A stretch of DNA of 64,000 nucleotides. It comes from Acanthaster planci (lineage: Eukaryota > Echinodermata > Asteroidea > Valvatida > Acanthasteridae). Location: contig NW_019091368.1 in the NCBI RefSeq assembly GCF_001949145.1, forward strand, positions 2,674,859 to 2,738,858, read 5' to 3'. The notes under the pieces are model-generated. The model was not told where the DNA came from. It searched no databases and saw nothing but the letters and a program-made list of their open reading frames with translations. The translations under genes and the position numbers were made by a program. Positions 22,601 to 32,861 of this stretch are shown here, in pieces. Position 1 is the stretch's first letter; each line of letters begins with the position of its first letter.

Positions 22601-25600
22601 ATTTTTGGTAATAGCTGGATATACAACCACTTACCTGTCAACAAGCAGATGCTTGCCCTATCAGCCACCTATCCTGAGGCTCTGGCAAAAGGCTTGACCT
22701 CTTACATGAGAGACCCAACGTTTGTCAGACTGAACCCCAGGAAAGTGGCTCTCAAAGGTTGGTCATTTGGATTGTTCATCTGTTTGGCTACTGCCATTGC
22801 AGTGGTTGGTCAAATGACTACGATTTAAAGGATTGCCAGAGGAGATGAAAGTCAGAGGTACTGTAATTTCCTCGACTGCAACTTTGTGGCATAATGAAAG
22901 TTATTCTCCTCTCCCCCTCAGAAAACAAAACAAGAACAATTCAGATCCAGATCTCGCAGAACTTATGAATGCATAGCCTACTAAAAGTGTGATATAGAAC
23001 TCTTTCTTTACCTGCTCACAGACAAATTAACTGTGAAGGGCTTTATGTTCTGTGAACAATGTTTTGTTTCTGATTGCTTAACTTTATTCATGTTTACTCA
23101 GGAATCAAGCAGTTCTACAAGGTTGTCCCAAGTCATGGGTTGTACCATAAAGCTTTTGAGGTCAAAGTTGAACATCTGCTGCAGCTGTTGACGCGGGTGT
23201 CCTTCAGCCAGTGCTTGGTTTTCTCCAATCTGTCCAGCAGGTGAGACACCTTGCCACAGGAGTGTAAATTTAATTGCATTTACAAGTATGGTAGCTGCTT
23301 TGTGATTCCATTTGGGGATAATTTATATGTCTAGAAAGTTTCAACATCTTAAAACTTTTGAAAAGTAGTGAGCAGGAAGCTGGAAAGACACTTGTGAAAA
23401 CCTCTGTTATTCCAGCTTTTTTCCAGTTTAGCATGTCTTAATCAATCCCTTTAGAGATGAGAGGAACTTAAGCACTAGGTGGTTACTTCCTAGATGTATC
23501 ATTTGTTTCCATAATGGGTTATATAAATATTATTTGTGGTTTCTAGATTTGTTCAGACCCAAAGCATGGAGTACAAAAATCATAAACAATTCCTGTTTTG
23601 TTTTTCCTTTCTATTTCCTTACATGTACCAGAGCCCAGAATCTGTCTGACATTTTGTGTGACCGTGGCTGGCCAAGCACCTGCATTTCAGGGAATCAGGA
23701 CCAGGTGCAGCGACACAGCGCAATGTCCATGCTCAAGACCTTCAAGTGCCGTGTGTTGATATCGACCGACCTGGTGAGAACAGGGTTATTGAAGTTAACT
23801 TGTAGAGGGCTGGATTTGGGGAAGTGTGTGGCAAGAATGTGTTTAGAGTTAAGTTGAAAGAATGACCTGTGACCTCCAGAGTGTTTTTGGTTGCAACATT
23901 CTTGAATTCTTCATCTATGAATGAACCGAGTAGCAACTTCTTTTTCTTCAGTTTTTCAACAGGTCATCAAGCCTCCTGTAAAGTGTTTGTGGCCATGTTT
24001 ACCCTCCTAAATTCTTCACAATTCTTCACAGGATGTGAAGGGTTGGGGTCAAGAAATCCAAGTTTTGGAGCTTTGACAGTTAACTTTGAATGTGTACCTT
24101 AACCCCAACCCTCCTCAATCCTTCACCTGTTAGAGGACTGAGGAGTGTTAGGGTTAATATTCTCATGGTAGCTAGTCAAGGGCACTTTCTTGGTTGCGTG
24201 CTCTGTATACTGCTATTCTCAACGTACATGTACACAGCAATCGTGATACACTGTTTTTGCATTTTGATTTGAATCATGCTCTGCACTCATTCTCACTTGA
24301 CAGACAGCCCGCGGAATAGATGCTGAGAATGTGAACCTTATTGTAAACCTAGATGTCCCATCTGATGGCAAGACCTACATGCATCGCATAGGGAGGGCAG
24401 GTCGTTTCGGCAGCAAGGGGGTTGCGGTGACGTTTGCAAGCGAGGGCAACGAGGAGACCTTGCTGAGAAACATCCAGAAGCAGTGCCATGTTAGTCTTCA
24501 ACTTCTGCCAGGTTGGACTCAGACCAAATGTTTTTGGAGTGTAAAATTAGAGTACTGAATCTGTAATACTACAATGTGAGTTTATCAGTCACTAGACCTC
24601 ACCTTGAATCTGCTGGATTTTCTCTTTTAACTTCCTTGCCATTCTGATTATAGGTAAAAACAGTGTTGAAAAGTTTCATTAGTCCTTTTTGTGACCACTC
24701 AGTTGTATGTCTTGTTAATTGACTGGAATCACTGTTCCAGTCTTTTAAAAAAAATTGAAATTTGATTATTTGTGTGTATTTAATGAATTACGAGCATAAA
24801 TGCATACCATTGTGTTTGGGCTTAAAAATGTTTCGTGCCATTCCTCTTCTACATTTTCATTGGTAGTTGATTATTCAATCCCAGTTTCTGCTTTCTGTTT
24901 CTCAGACCCGGTACCATCAGATTTGGTGAATTCCATCAGTGTCGATCGAAGCTGTATTGACACCGAGGAGGAATCAACCTCTGGGTTTGAATGTGATTCT
25001 GATAGTCAAGACAATCCAGACATTGACGCAGAGATCGGCATGGAGGAATTACAGTGTGTATCAGGAGCCAGAGAAGCCAGTGATAAAGTTGTGAAGGAGC
25101 CTCCTTTGACTAACAAGACAGCTGTGACATCTCACAGAAATAGAGATCAAAGGTCTAATTCCTGGTTGGAGGTCAACAAACAAGGGGACTCTGTCTTAAA
25201 TGCAGCCTGCACAGGTGTCTCCGATAAATCCTGCCAGGTGGACACGCTGGGCATGCCCCTAAAAATGGATGGAGTAATCGACTTCAAGATTCCCTCACTG
25301 GCTGAGAAGTTTAGCCCAAGGAGGGAGGATGAGATGTGGACCTGGGAGAAAGCTGCCAAGGATTTTGTGGAATTCATGAGTGGATGTTCAGAATCGGTGG
25401 ACATGCAGCTGGGAGGTCTCTTAGACACAGTCAAAGATGAAACTGCTGAAGAGCCAGTTTGTTTCGCTGGAAGTGGTGCTTTGAAGAATGAGTCTGAAGA
25501 TGAACAAAGAACTGCTTCGGAAGTTAAAGATTTAAGCTGCTCAGTTGAAGAAATGTTTGTTCATCGCATGAATGGTGAGGAGATAAATGAGCTTGATCGA

Positions 25601-26860
25601 CTTGCAGTTGATGATGTCTTGAGATCCCAAACACGGGACCAAATTATTAGCATCTCTGACTTTGGTCACGACTCAGTAGGGAAAAGTGATGACTTTGAAG
25701 CACGTGATGAGACACTCAGCCAAAATGGCACGAAGGAAGCTGATAAGGGAGAAGCTACTGATCCATGCATTTCTCTGACGACAGTATCTGATGAGAAACA
25801 GAATGATACTGAAGAGACTGAGAAGGGAAAAGACAAAAGAGCAGACGTTCACGATTCAGGCAAAAAGGTGGAAGCTTGTGCTGAACCAGACAAGGGATAC
25901 AAGGTAGCGTTTTCATGGCGGCCATCTCAGGCCTTCTTCAGCGGGCTTGTGACCGAAGAAATGACAAGATTACATATCACAGAGACCAGGCGCAGCGATG
26001 ATGATGACACTTACCCGGAAAGTATGAACCCTCCTGCTGACAGTTATGCAGTAGGAACTATGTCCAACATTTCTCTGACTGCTCTCGGGAGTGATTCTGC
26101 CAAGCTGGATAATGTAGGCAGAAGCGAAGCAAGGAAATTAGCATCTGAAAGGTCGGAAAGACGGACCCAAGTAGAGAGGAGACCATCTAAAGCTTCACCA
26201 GGTGTAACAGAATCAAAGCAACCAGGTGAAGTGACATTAACATCGGAAGAATCAAAGTTTCAATGCAGAGCAAGTGGTAAGCCTTCATCAGCTCCTCCCT
26301 TACACCATGCTAACCAAAGAAATGCCAAAGAAGTCATGCCAGACTGGCAAGAACCAGAAGCAAACAGCAGCTCAACTCATGGTCAGCAGCAGACAGATGC
26401 TTCAGTCTCCAACAGTCATCCATCCAGGAAGACATGTCCACCAGGTGAGGATCCCATATGGCAAGCCTACACAACTTACCTTTCAAATCTTGAAGATGCA
26501 CAGAGTGATGCTGACAGCTGCAGTGAGACGGATGATTCTATTACAGAGAGCATCGGGACATCAGACTGTCAAGAAAGTTCAGATGGTTCTGAAAGTGGTC
26601 CTGCTGCACCCAGTGGAAGCCAAAACTCTCAGGAGTGGAAATCTAAACCTGAAACTACCGCACATTATGGCTGGTTACCTACACCATATGATCCTTCTGC
26701 ATACAGTAGTTGGTACAGGGTACCAAACTTCACCTCATCTGCGACCACAAATTTTCCCAATCCAACTGATCAGGAAAACCCTTTGCATTATGGCCCAAGT
26801 GATTATCACGAATCACCATACAGTGGGCAGTATGCATACTGGCCATATGCTTACTACTAA
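19630..26860 (+). CDS. DDX20: DDX20 / Gemin3 DEAD-box RNA helicase
   Basis: Eight exons: 19630-19810 (ATG), 21503-21766, 21988-22099, 22615-22757, 23102-23240, 23632-23773, 24304-24511 and 24906-26860 (TAA); 3144 nt, 1047 residues. The helicase core is complete: Q-motif [19 protein letters not shown], motif I AKSGTGKT (66-73), Ia PTREIA, II DEAD (171-174), III SAT (202-204), [22 protein letters not shown], and [12 protein letters not shown] (354-363). The Q-motif and the [11 protein letters not shown] block identify the Gemin3 branch. Gemin3 is a core subunit of the SMN complex, which assembles Sm cores on spliceosomal snRNAs. Residues 397-1047 come from one 1955-bp exon: acidic, Ser-rich, low complexity, with a Tyr/Pro-rich C-terminus ending AYWPYAYY; this is longer than the tail of the ~824-residue human protein. 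The gene is head-to-head with twinfilin. Confidence 0.96.
20905..21061. mobile_element. Foldback MITE in DDX20 intron 1
   Basis: A near-perfect inverted repeat with arms of about 62 bases: ATAAGCCTTGTCGCAAATAC... on the left is mirrored by ...GTATTTGCAATAAGGCTTAT on the right, both containing the block for ACAATGGTAGAAAGGCAT. Only about 30 bases separate the arms. High arm identity suggests recent origin. Non-coding. Confidence 0.8.
22190..22425. repeat. C/A-rich degenerate low-complexity tract
   Basis: Repeated CCCAACC/CCCCAAC-type words (for example CCAACCTAAACTCAACCCC) fill most of this DDX20 intron stretch, making it strongly strand-asymmetric (few G). The open frames here on either strand are composition artefacts. 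Confidence 0.7.
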
Positions 26861-27152
26861 ATCTTAGGATCGTGTTCTGAATCACCAGCCTGTTTACCCC
26901 AAACTTGCCAAGTATCATGTTGTCATGTTTCAACATGCTCACATTACTTGTAAAAGTTCGAGGGCCTGGTGTCATGATCCTGTTATATATTTGCTCATCC
27001 ATATCACCCTCACAGGGCACTTGGAAGAGCAGATGCTTGTCACAGAATTTTGTGAAGGAAGTACATCACAGCTACAGACTCACAAATCATTGTGGGCTAC
27101 AATGCTGACCCCTCGTATTCATTTATTGAATTGTATCCAATATGTGCTTGAA

Positions 27153-27158
27153 AATAAA
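27153..27158 (+). terminator. Candidate polyadenylation signal for DDX20
   Basis: AATAAA at 27153-27158 lies 293 nt past the DDX20 stop codon, a plausible 3' UTR length. Confidence 0.5.
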
Positions 27159-27277
27159 AATTAGGGCTTGCATCCTGAATTAGTTGCCGTAGCCCTTTAT
27201 AAAGCCTGGTGGGAATGAGCAAAAGAAATATTTTGAAGGGAGCAGTAGGCCACCTTATTTTCTGGAGGATAACATGG

Positions 27278-27378
27278 TCTCCTGACGGCGGGCAGAGCAT
27301 ACAGTCGAGAATATTGAGATTTCTTTCAGAACCACACGTACTCAGAAAGAGATATCCTTGCATGGTGCTACCGCAAAC
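27278..27378 (+). mobile_element. Penelope-like element 3' end, degenerate copy
   Basis: TCTCCTGACGGCGGGCAG, AGCATAC, TTTCAGAACC and GGTGCTACCGCAAACC occur in the same order as in the copies at 31061-31175 and 45245-45415. The stem-loop seen in those copies is broken here (3' arm CAGTCGAGAA), so this is the most decayed copy. Confidence 0.65.
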
Positions 27379-28894
27379 CTCTATAACTTACTTGCTACCT
27401 TCATCTCAACATTCTGAATTTGGAGATACATGAAACCAGGCTTTGGGAAGAGGAAGGGAACCTCATGGTTGCGCCCAACACAAGCTATACCACTGCTCAT
27501 GGTCGAATCCAGGGAGATGCCATTACTGTTTTGGCACTGTGCGAAGGCACAGCACCCTGTTGGTTAGAGATTTCTTTTAGGCACAGATACCTCCTACGCG
27601 TAAAAGTGTTGTAGTCCAGACTGTCACAAGACCATAATTAGCAAGATCAGAGGTAAGACCTTGCGCAAGACCTGTTATAGGTAGTACGGTGATCAGTGAT
27701 AAAGGAATGCTTAAGTTGCATTGTTTTGAATAGCTTGCAACTTTAACCCACTCTGGAGGTCTTGTGTTGGTCTTTTGATGGTCTTTTGATGGGCTTGCGA
27801 GGTCTGGACTACATCATTGGTGTCTTATGCTGGTACCTCTGCAGTAATGGTCTCTAATTCTGGTAACCAGATTAGCATGTGTCAAAGCTGTTTGCACATT
27901 GCCAAATCTGATTCGCAAAAGAGTGAACTAAAATTCAGCATGAGTGAGAAATGGATGTTGTACATGTACACTGCTCATAGATATTCGCTAGAATCAGTTC
28001 TGGGATTCAGTTTTTGTTCGGCTGACTGTCTGAACTAAATATTCACTGATAAGGCTAGGCATTTTGTGATCTGTTTGGAATGTTTGTTTGCTCCTTGTTT
28101 TAATCGAGAATCCAAACTAAAGATCTCTTAGAAGTATTTTTTTATTATCAATCTGAGTTACAGTAAAGTTACACACACAGTCACACATGCATAGCCAAAA
28201 ACATAAACCATTTAACTGTCGCAATGCCATTTGAACTAGTAGCTAAAATACCGGTCTCCGTACTTTGTGTATAGCGAAAACTATAAGTATGTACATGCAT
28301 AGATCTATTCCAACAAATGTCTAACCTATGAAAGAGCAGGCTTTCATATAACAGTAGGTTGCATTGAAATGACATTTTTTAATAAACTAGGATTATTTTT
28401 GAGTTTAAAGGCAAACCGGAATGTCAGATTAAATACCGCTGTTCTTGACCTTTAAGAGTTTCTTAATAAATATCTTCTGGTAATACTGAAACTGTTTTAC
28501 TGACTTAAATTACTGGTAGGTAAAGCATACATATCATTTGAAGAATCGGGTTGCGTATAAAATCATTGCTTTCCACAGCTACGGCAGCCTACACTGTGTG
28601 CAAATGACGGGGAAAAAACGAAGCCGTCCCCATGCCGCCTTGGCTACCTTTGTGCAACTCTTTTAGTCCCCAGTTTTTATCTTCTTTTTTTCCAACATAC
28701 TTCTCAAACTTCCGTTTAAAGTATTGCTTAATGGAAATTACCCACTTCCCAGAGTTTATTTGTCAACTGATTCCGTGGATAGGCCTACTTGATCAGTTTT
28801 AAAGCTTGGTCTCAGACAGTGACTATATTAAGCCAAAGGTGCAGACGCCATCATTGTATCGCTTCCGCTTGGAAACTTGCTCCTTGCTAGAAAA

Positions 28895-28945
28895 TTTATT
28901 TCTCTAAATAATGACCAAACACATCCGTTTTTGAAGAATTTTATT
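28895..28945 (-). terminator. Candidate polyadenylation signals for TMEM229-like gene
   Basis: Minus-strand AATAAA hexamers at 28940-28945 and 28895-28900, about 145 and 190 nt beyond the stop codon at 29089-29091. Confidence 0.45.
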
Positions 28946-29088
28946 CCAGGTTGGGCATTCACAACTCTTGCCAAACTGTCAAATGACGTCAACGCACCGA
29001 ACATGATTGTTTGTGCGCCGTTACTTCACTAAAAATACCGTGTCTCGCTTGGAAGAACTATTTTCTGCAAAAGGAAACATCGAACCAC

Positions 29089-32000
29089 TTAAATCAGTTT
29101 CATTTGAGGTGGGACCACTCGTAGATTCAAAAGATACCGGGTCAGCACATCTTGCCACAGACCACAGAGGGCCCAGCACGGCGCGTAGGCCAGCGTGATC
29201 AAGCCCATGAAGTTGTAGGCGTGGTCGCTGTAGTCCCAGGAGCACGCATCGAACTGGCGCAGCAGCAGTCCGCTGCAGAGCTCCCAGGTGTACGCCACGC
29301 AGACGTAGAGGGCGATCCGCGGAGCGAGCGGGACTCGGTGACGGAGGCTAACGTAGAGCCTCTCCACCACGTAGCTCGCGCTGCCGTAGATGAAGAAAGA
29401 GTAGATGGAGGTGTATCCAACCAGCTGGTGAGATAAAAGAGAAATGTAGAACTGTAAACCTTGAGGTGAGGGTAAAACTAAGCTACCCCTAGCCTTTTTA
29501 GTCGGAGTTGTCGGGGACAAGGGAACTCTAAACCACATGTCCCGTTAAACCCCCCTCCGTTAACCTCCCCTTTACGTAACTTTCGTGTCGACGCTCCCCA
29601 ATCAAAACATTCTAGTAAGTATAGCGACACTCGCGCTTTTGCCCGATGTAACTGATGTGACATTCCCAGGGGGGCACATAGTTCGCAATGGGGGAGCCGA
29701 AGGCAAATAAACTCTTGTTTGTATTTGTATTCGTTTCAAAGGGGGTCGCACCCTTGAGGGACAAGCATCCGTTGGACAGCTTTCACCTACCCAAAACCAT
29801 CCTCCCTGCGCTTGAATGAGAAGACAGTGTTATTAATCAACGGGCGACTTTCCATTATGTATGCTATTTGGGTGCGTTGCGTACACGATGCGTTTATGCG
29901 TTTCACTTTCACGGACACATACGAGTGCGTTGTCTATCTTCGGCCGGCCGTGAAAATCACCCCGGGGGCGAGTTTATCGGATACGCAACGCTTGGCGCAA
30001 GTATCGCATTACTGAATGTCACTCCAACAAAATGAACTCTAAAATACCAAAATCATTTTTTCTACGCCATTGTGTATATCACCATGCAATGGTTCAGGAC
30101 TTACTGCTCGAGCTCTGCTTTTGTCATCCCTCTACAACTTATACAACTTGCCTGTTGCAGTCTAGTCGGTAGTAACACACATTGAAGTGGTCTTGGGTTC
30201 GGTGGTGTAGCAAAATGGATTTTGTTTTTAACATGCGACTGATCAATTTTTTCCACCCGTAAAATCTTGTTGGGGGCAGTATGGAAGACTTTGATGCCAT
30301 GGTGTAGAAGGATGCACTGGATCCGGTGGGAGGTATTGCCTATGTAGGAGAGGGTGACAGAACTAATGTGCCTAATGGGTTCCTTCTACCCCATGGCATC
30401 AAAGTCTTCCATACCGCCCCCAACAAGATCCAAGCAGCTCTCCAGTCTCACAAGGACAAGCAAGACCCCAGGACCAAGCCAGGCGTCTACAGGATCCCCT
30501 GCGAATGCGGCAAGGTGTATATCGGCGAGACTGGTAGAGATCTCACTACCAGACTCAATGAACACCGAGCCCACGGACGACGGGGGGATCTCGAGAAATC
30601 TGCCATCATCAAACACTCCAGCACTGAAGACCACCAAGTCCTCTGGCAACAAGCCCATCTCATTGCCAACATAGAACAATGGCATCCACGCCGTGTTCGT
30701 GAGGCAGTTGAGATTCACAAGAACAGAACAGTTCCGCAAGACACAGGCTTCACCATCAGTGACATCTGGCGCCCCATCCTCAACCCTTCTTAGTTCGCCT
30801 TATGGGTCATCTATACCCTTGGCACCCTGCCCCAGTTCTTCCTTTAGTCTGCGTATGGGCCCTCTATACCCTTGGCACCCATGTTTACCCATGCACAACC
30901 CCATCAGTACTGCCACACCTGAGTAAGTTTACCGCCACGCATCACCGAGCCAGCCTAATCCCTTCTCCAGAGTTCCCGCCTTCACGCTTCATCGGACTAA
31001 TCCCTGTCTCCAGAATCCTCCACCAGACTACTTAACCTCCACTCCCAGTCAGTATCCGGCATTCTCCTGAGGACGAGCAGAGCATACTGCTCGAAACGTC
31101 GAGTACCACTGGTTCTTTTCAGAACTGCAAATTAATACTCACAAAAGAGATGCGTCAATGGTGCTACCGCAAACCTACTTTCTATTACACTGTAATATTG
31201 TGGCAAGCAAGGTGCTGTATTGACCGCACTGCGTGCACATAGTGTATGTAGTAGTCCGTATCTACGACCAACTTCGTCATTCTAGGTGGTACAAGCTCCG
31301 AGGCGGACTCAAATTATTCCAGGGGGACCAGGCCCATCGTTTGTTTTACGTCAGTTAAGGACATGCGGGTACGTTGCCACGTGCCTGCAGGATGCCATCC
31401 TTGATACTGAAATAGTTTTCCTGTTTTGTGTGTTCGAGCATTTAGGCCAAGATCGACATCCATCCCAGAACCGTAAAGCCTGTAGTTTGCTTTTTGCCAA
31501 GGCATTTTTTTTACATTTGCCGTGGCGCTTTTGCCTTCGACAGTTGTGGGACACCGTAATGTGCCCTTTTCGTTCCGTTTGCAAAAACAGGATGATTCAG
31601 TCTTGTGAAGTCTAAGCTGGAAAATCATAACCGATGGCAGTTGATGCAGCAAATGCGATAACGTATAACCATGCAAGCTCCCCAGCCTTAAATGTCCCCT
31701 TCGTATTAAATAAATAACATCGCACAACAAAATTCCACATCATTTTTCCAGATTTAGATACCTGTGTGAAACTTTCAAATTTCGTGTTACTACCTAGTTA
31801 CTTAACTTCGGTTAAGCCTGTGCTTCTGTATCGATTAATTAAGTGCTATTCTGACACATGTCCACTCGTATAGATCTTGCTCACGTTTGCGTTCAGGTTA
31901 TATAACAGATTCGATTAATACAGCATTAAATTTTCGTCAGCAGGTCATAATAATGCGACCGGCATTTCCAGTAATAGTGTTCGAAAGAAATGATTATGGT

Positions 32001-32861
32001 AAGATAAGCAAAGATCTTTTCATCTCAAAATTAAACTTGTTTCTTTTGTTTTGTTTCCTCATTGGTTTTCTTTTGAGCGACACTAACCCTTTCTTTATGA
32101 CCACGCTGATGTGTTACACCCAAAGAGATGAAATAAATGTTATTTTATATAAAAACGATTTGTTGCCAATGTACTGAAGGCGAGATAGCGGTGACTGACA
32201 AGGGGAAATGAGAACCGTCTTTACCACAGGGGGCTTAACTAATAGCTAGGTGCATGAGTGTCGCTGGGGAAGGACATCGTTAACACAAATGGTTTTCATT
32301 TGGGGAGTTAAAGGGGAAAGTAAACAAACGCTAAATGTCATGGAAAAGTGTCAGAATTGACCCTTCTGTTGGAGTGAGTTACCCCCGGCCTCTCCCTATA
32401 GAGAGGGCAATAGGCCCATCCCTATTCCCCAGCTCTACCGGCAACGACGGCCAGATGGATGCATTCGAACTTAAGAGAAAGTGAATGATGACAAAATAAT
32501 TATAAAACTGAGACAGGTGAAACATACAGAGCAAAGAAGACACTGTATATTAGTGAAGTTCACTTTCAGTTAATGCCATCCTTCTCACCTGGTAATTGGG
32601 CTTGTTGTGTATAACGATCTCATACAATGCGGTGAAGATGACCTCGTCCAGGAACCCGTGCATCCCGTAGAAAAACAGGCGCGCCATCAAGGGCAGGGGC
32701 TGGTAACTAGACTCGTCTTGCCTCACGTCGGACACAGATGATGATTCGGTCGAGCGGTTGTCACTGACATCCATTCTTGGCGTTGCTTTGGCGCGTTTGC
32801 CACGTTTGCCGTGCATCATCCTGGTTACTGCACCGTTTGAAGTGTTGCTCGATCCCCTCAT
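29089..32861 (-). CDS. TMEM229: TMEM229-like multi-pass membrane protein
   Basis: Two minus-strand coding exons, 32861-32589 (ATG) and 29424-29089 (TAA), join in phase 0 at a GT-AG intron to give 202 residues. The N-terminal 55 residues are polar and Ser/Arg-rich. The rest matches the TMEM229A/B family: PLMARLFFYGMHGFLDEVIF, then SFFIYGSASYVVERLY, a helix with AYTWELCSGLLLRQF, and CSWDYSDHAYNFMGLITLAY before a last hydrophobic stretch; four membrane segments are expected. The family is conserved in animals but has no established biochemical role, so none is assigned. The 3.2-kb intron contains a Penelope-like element at 30264-31180. The gene is convergent with DDX20 and divergent from the THNSL1-like gene. 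Whether it is TMEM229A or B cannot be decided from this sequence. Confidence 0.9.
30264..31180 (+). mobile_element. Penelope-like retroelement, 5'-truncated, with GIY-YIG endonuclease domain
   Basis: The plus-strand frame up to the stop at 30791-30793 reads GIKVFHTAPNKIQAALQSHK (end of the reverse-transcriptase region), then GVYRIPCECGKVYIGETGRD, RLNEH and a downstream Glu, which is the GIY-YIG endonuclease with the preceding Cys-x-Cys typical of Penelope-like elements. Family role: endonuclease for target-primed retrotransposition. The reverse-transcriptase catalytic core is missing. At the 5' side, 30264-30313 is an inverted copy of 30380-30430, a common structure of Penelope insertions. 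The 3' end (31061-31175) carries the hammerhead-like stem-loop and the GGTGCTACCGCAAACC terminus shared with two other fragments. It sits in the TMEM229-like intron, opposite to that gene's direction. Confidence 0.88.
31067..31103 (+). ncRNA. Hammerhead-ribozyme-like motif in Penelope-like element
   Basis: CTGAGGA (31067-31073), then a C, a 6-bp stem GAGCAG/CTGCTC with loop AGCATA, then GAAAC and GTC, followed by GAG that can pair with CTC just before CTGAGGA. Order and spacing follow the type I hammerhead core (CUGANGA - stem II - GAAA - UH). The extra C before stem II departs from the ideal core. Minimal hammerheads are known from Penelope-like elements; activity here is not shown. Confidence 0.5.

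Larger units (their letters stand above)
26861..29088. other. DDX20 3' UTR and convergent intergenic region
   Basis: No coding exon is seen. It holds the DDX20 polyadenylation signal (27153-27158), a degenerate Penelope-like 3' end (27278-27378), and near the right edge two minus-strand AATAAA hexamers (28940-28945 and 28895-28900) suited to the TMEM229-like gene. The rest is AT-rich unique sequence. Confidence 0.5.

Noticed and set aside
26274-26867. 197-codon open frame overlapping the end of DDX20
   Set aside because: It is an alternative frame of the last DDX20 exon; the low-complexity composition keeps it open.
29152-29436. Plus-strand open frame opposite TMEM229-like exon 2
   Set aside because: Antisense shadow of a GC-rich coding exon; the minus-strand product matches TMEM229 throughout.
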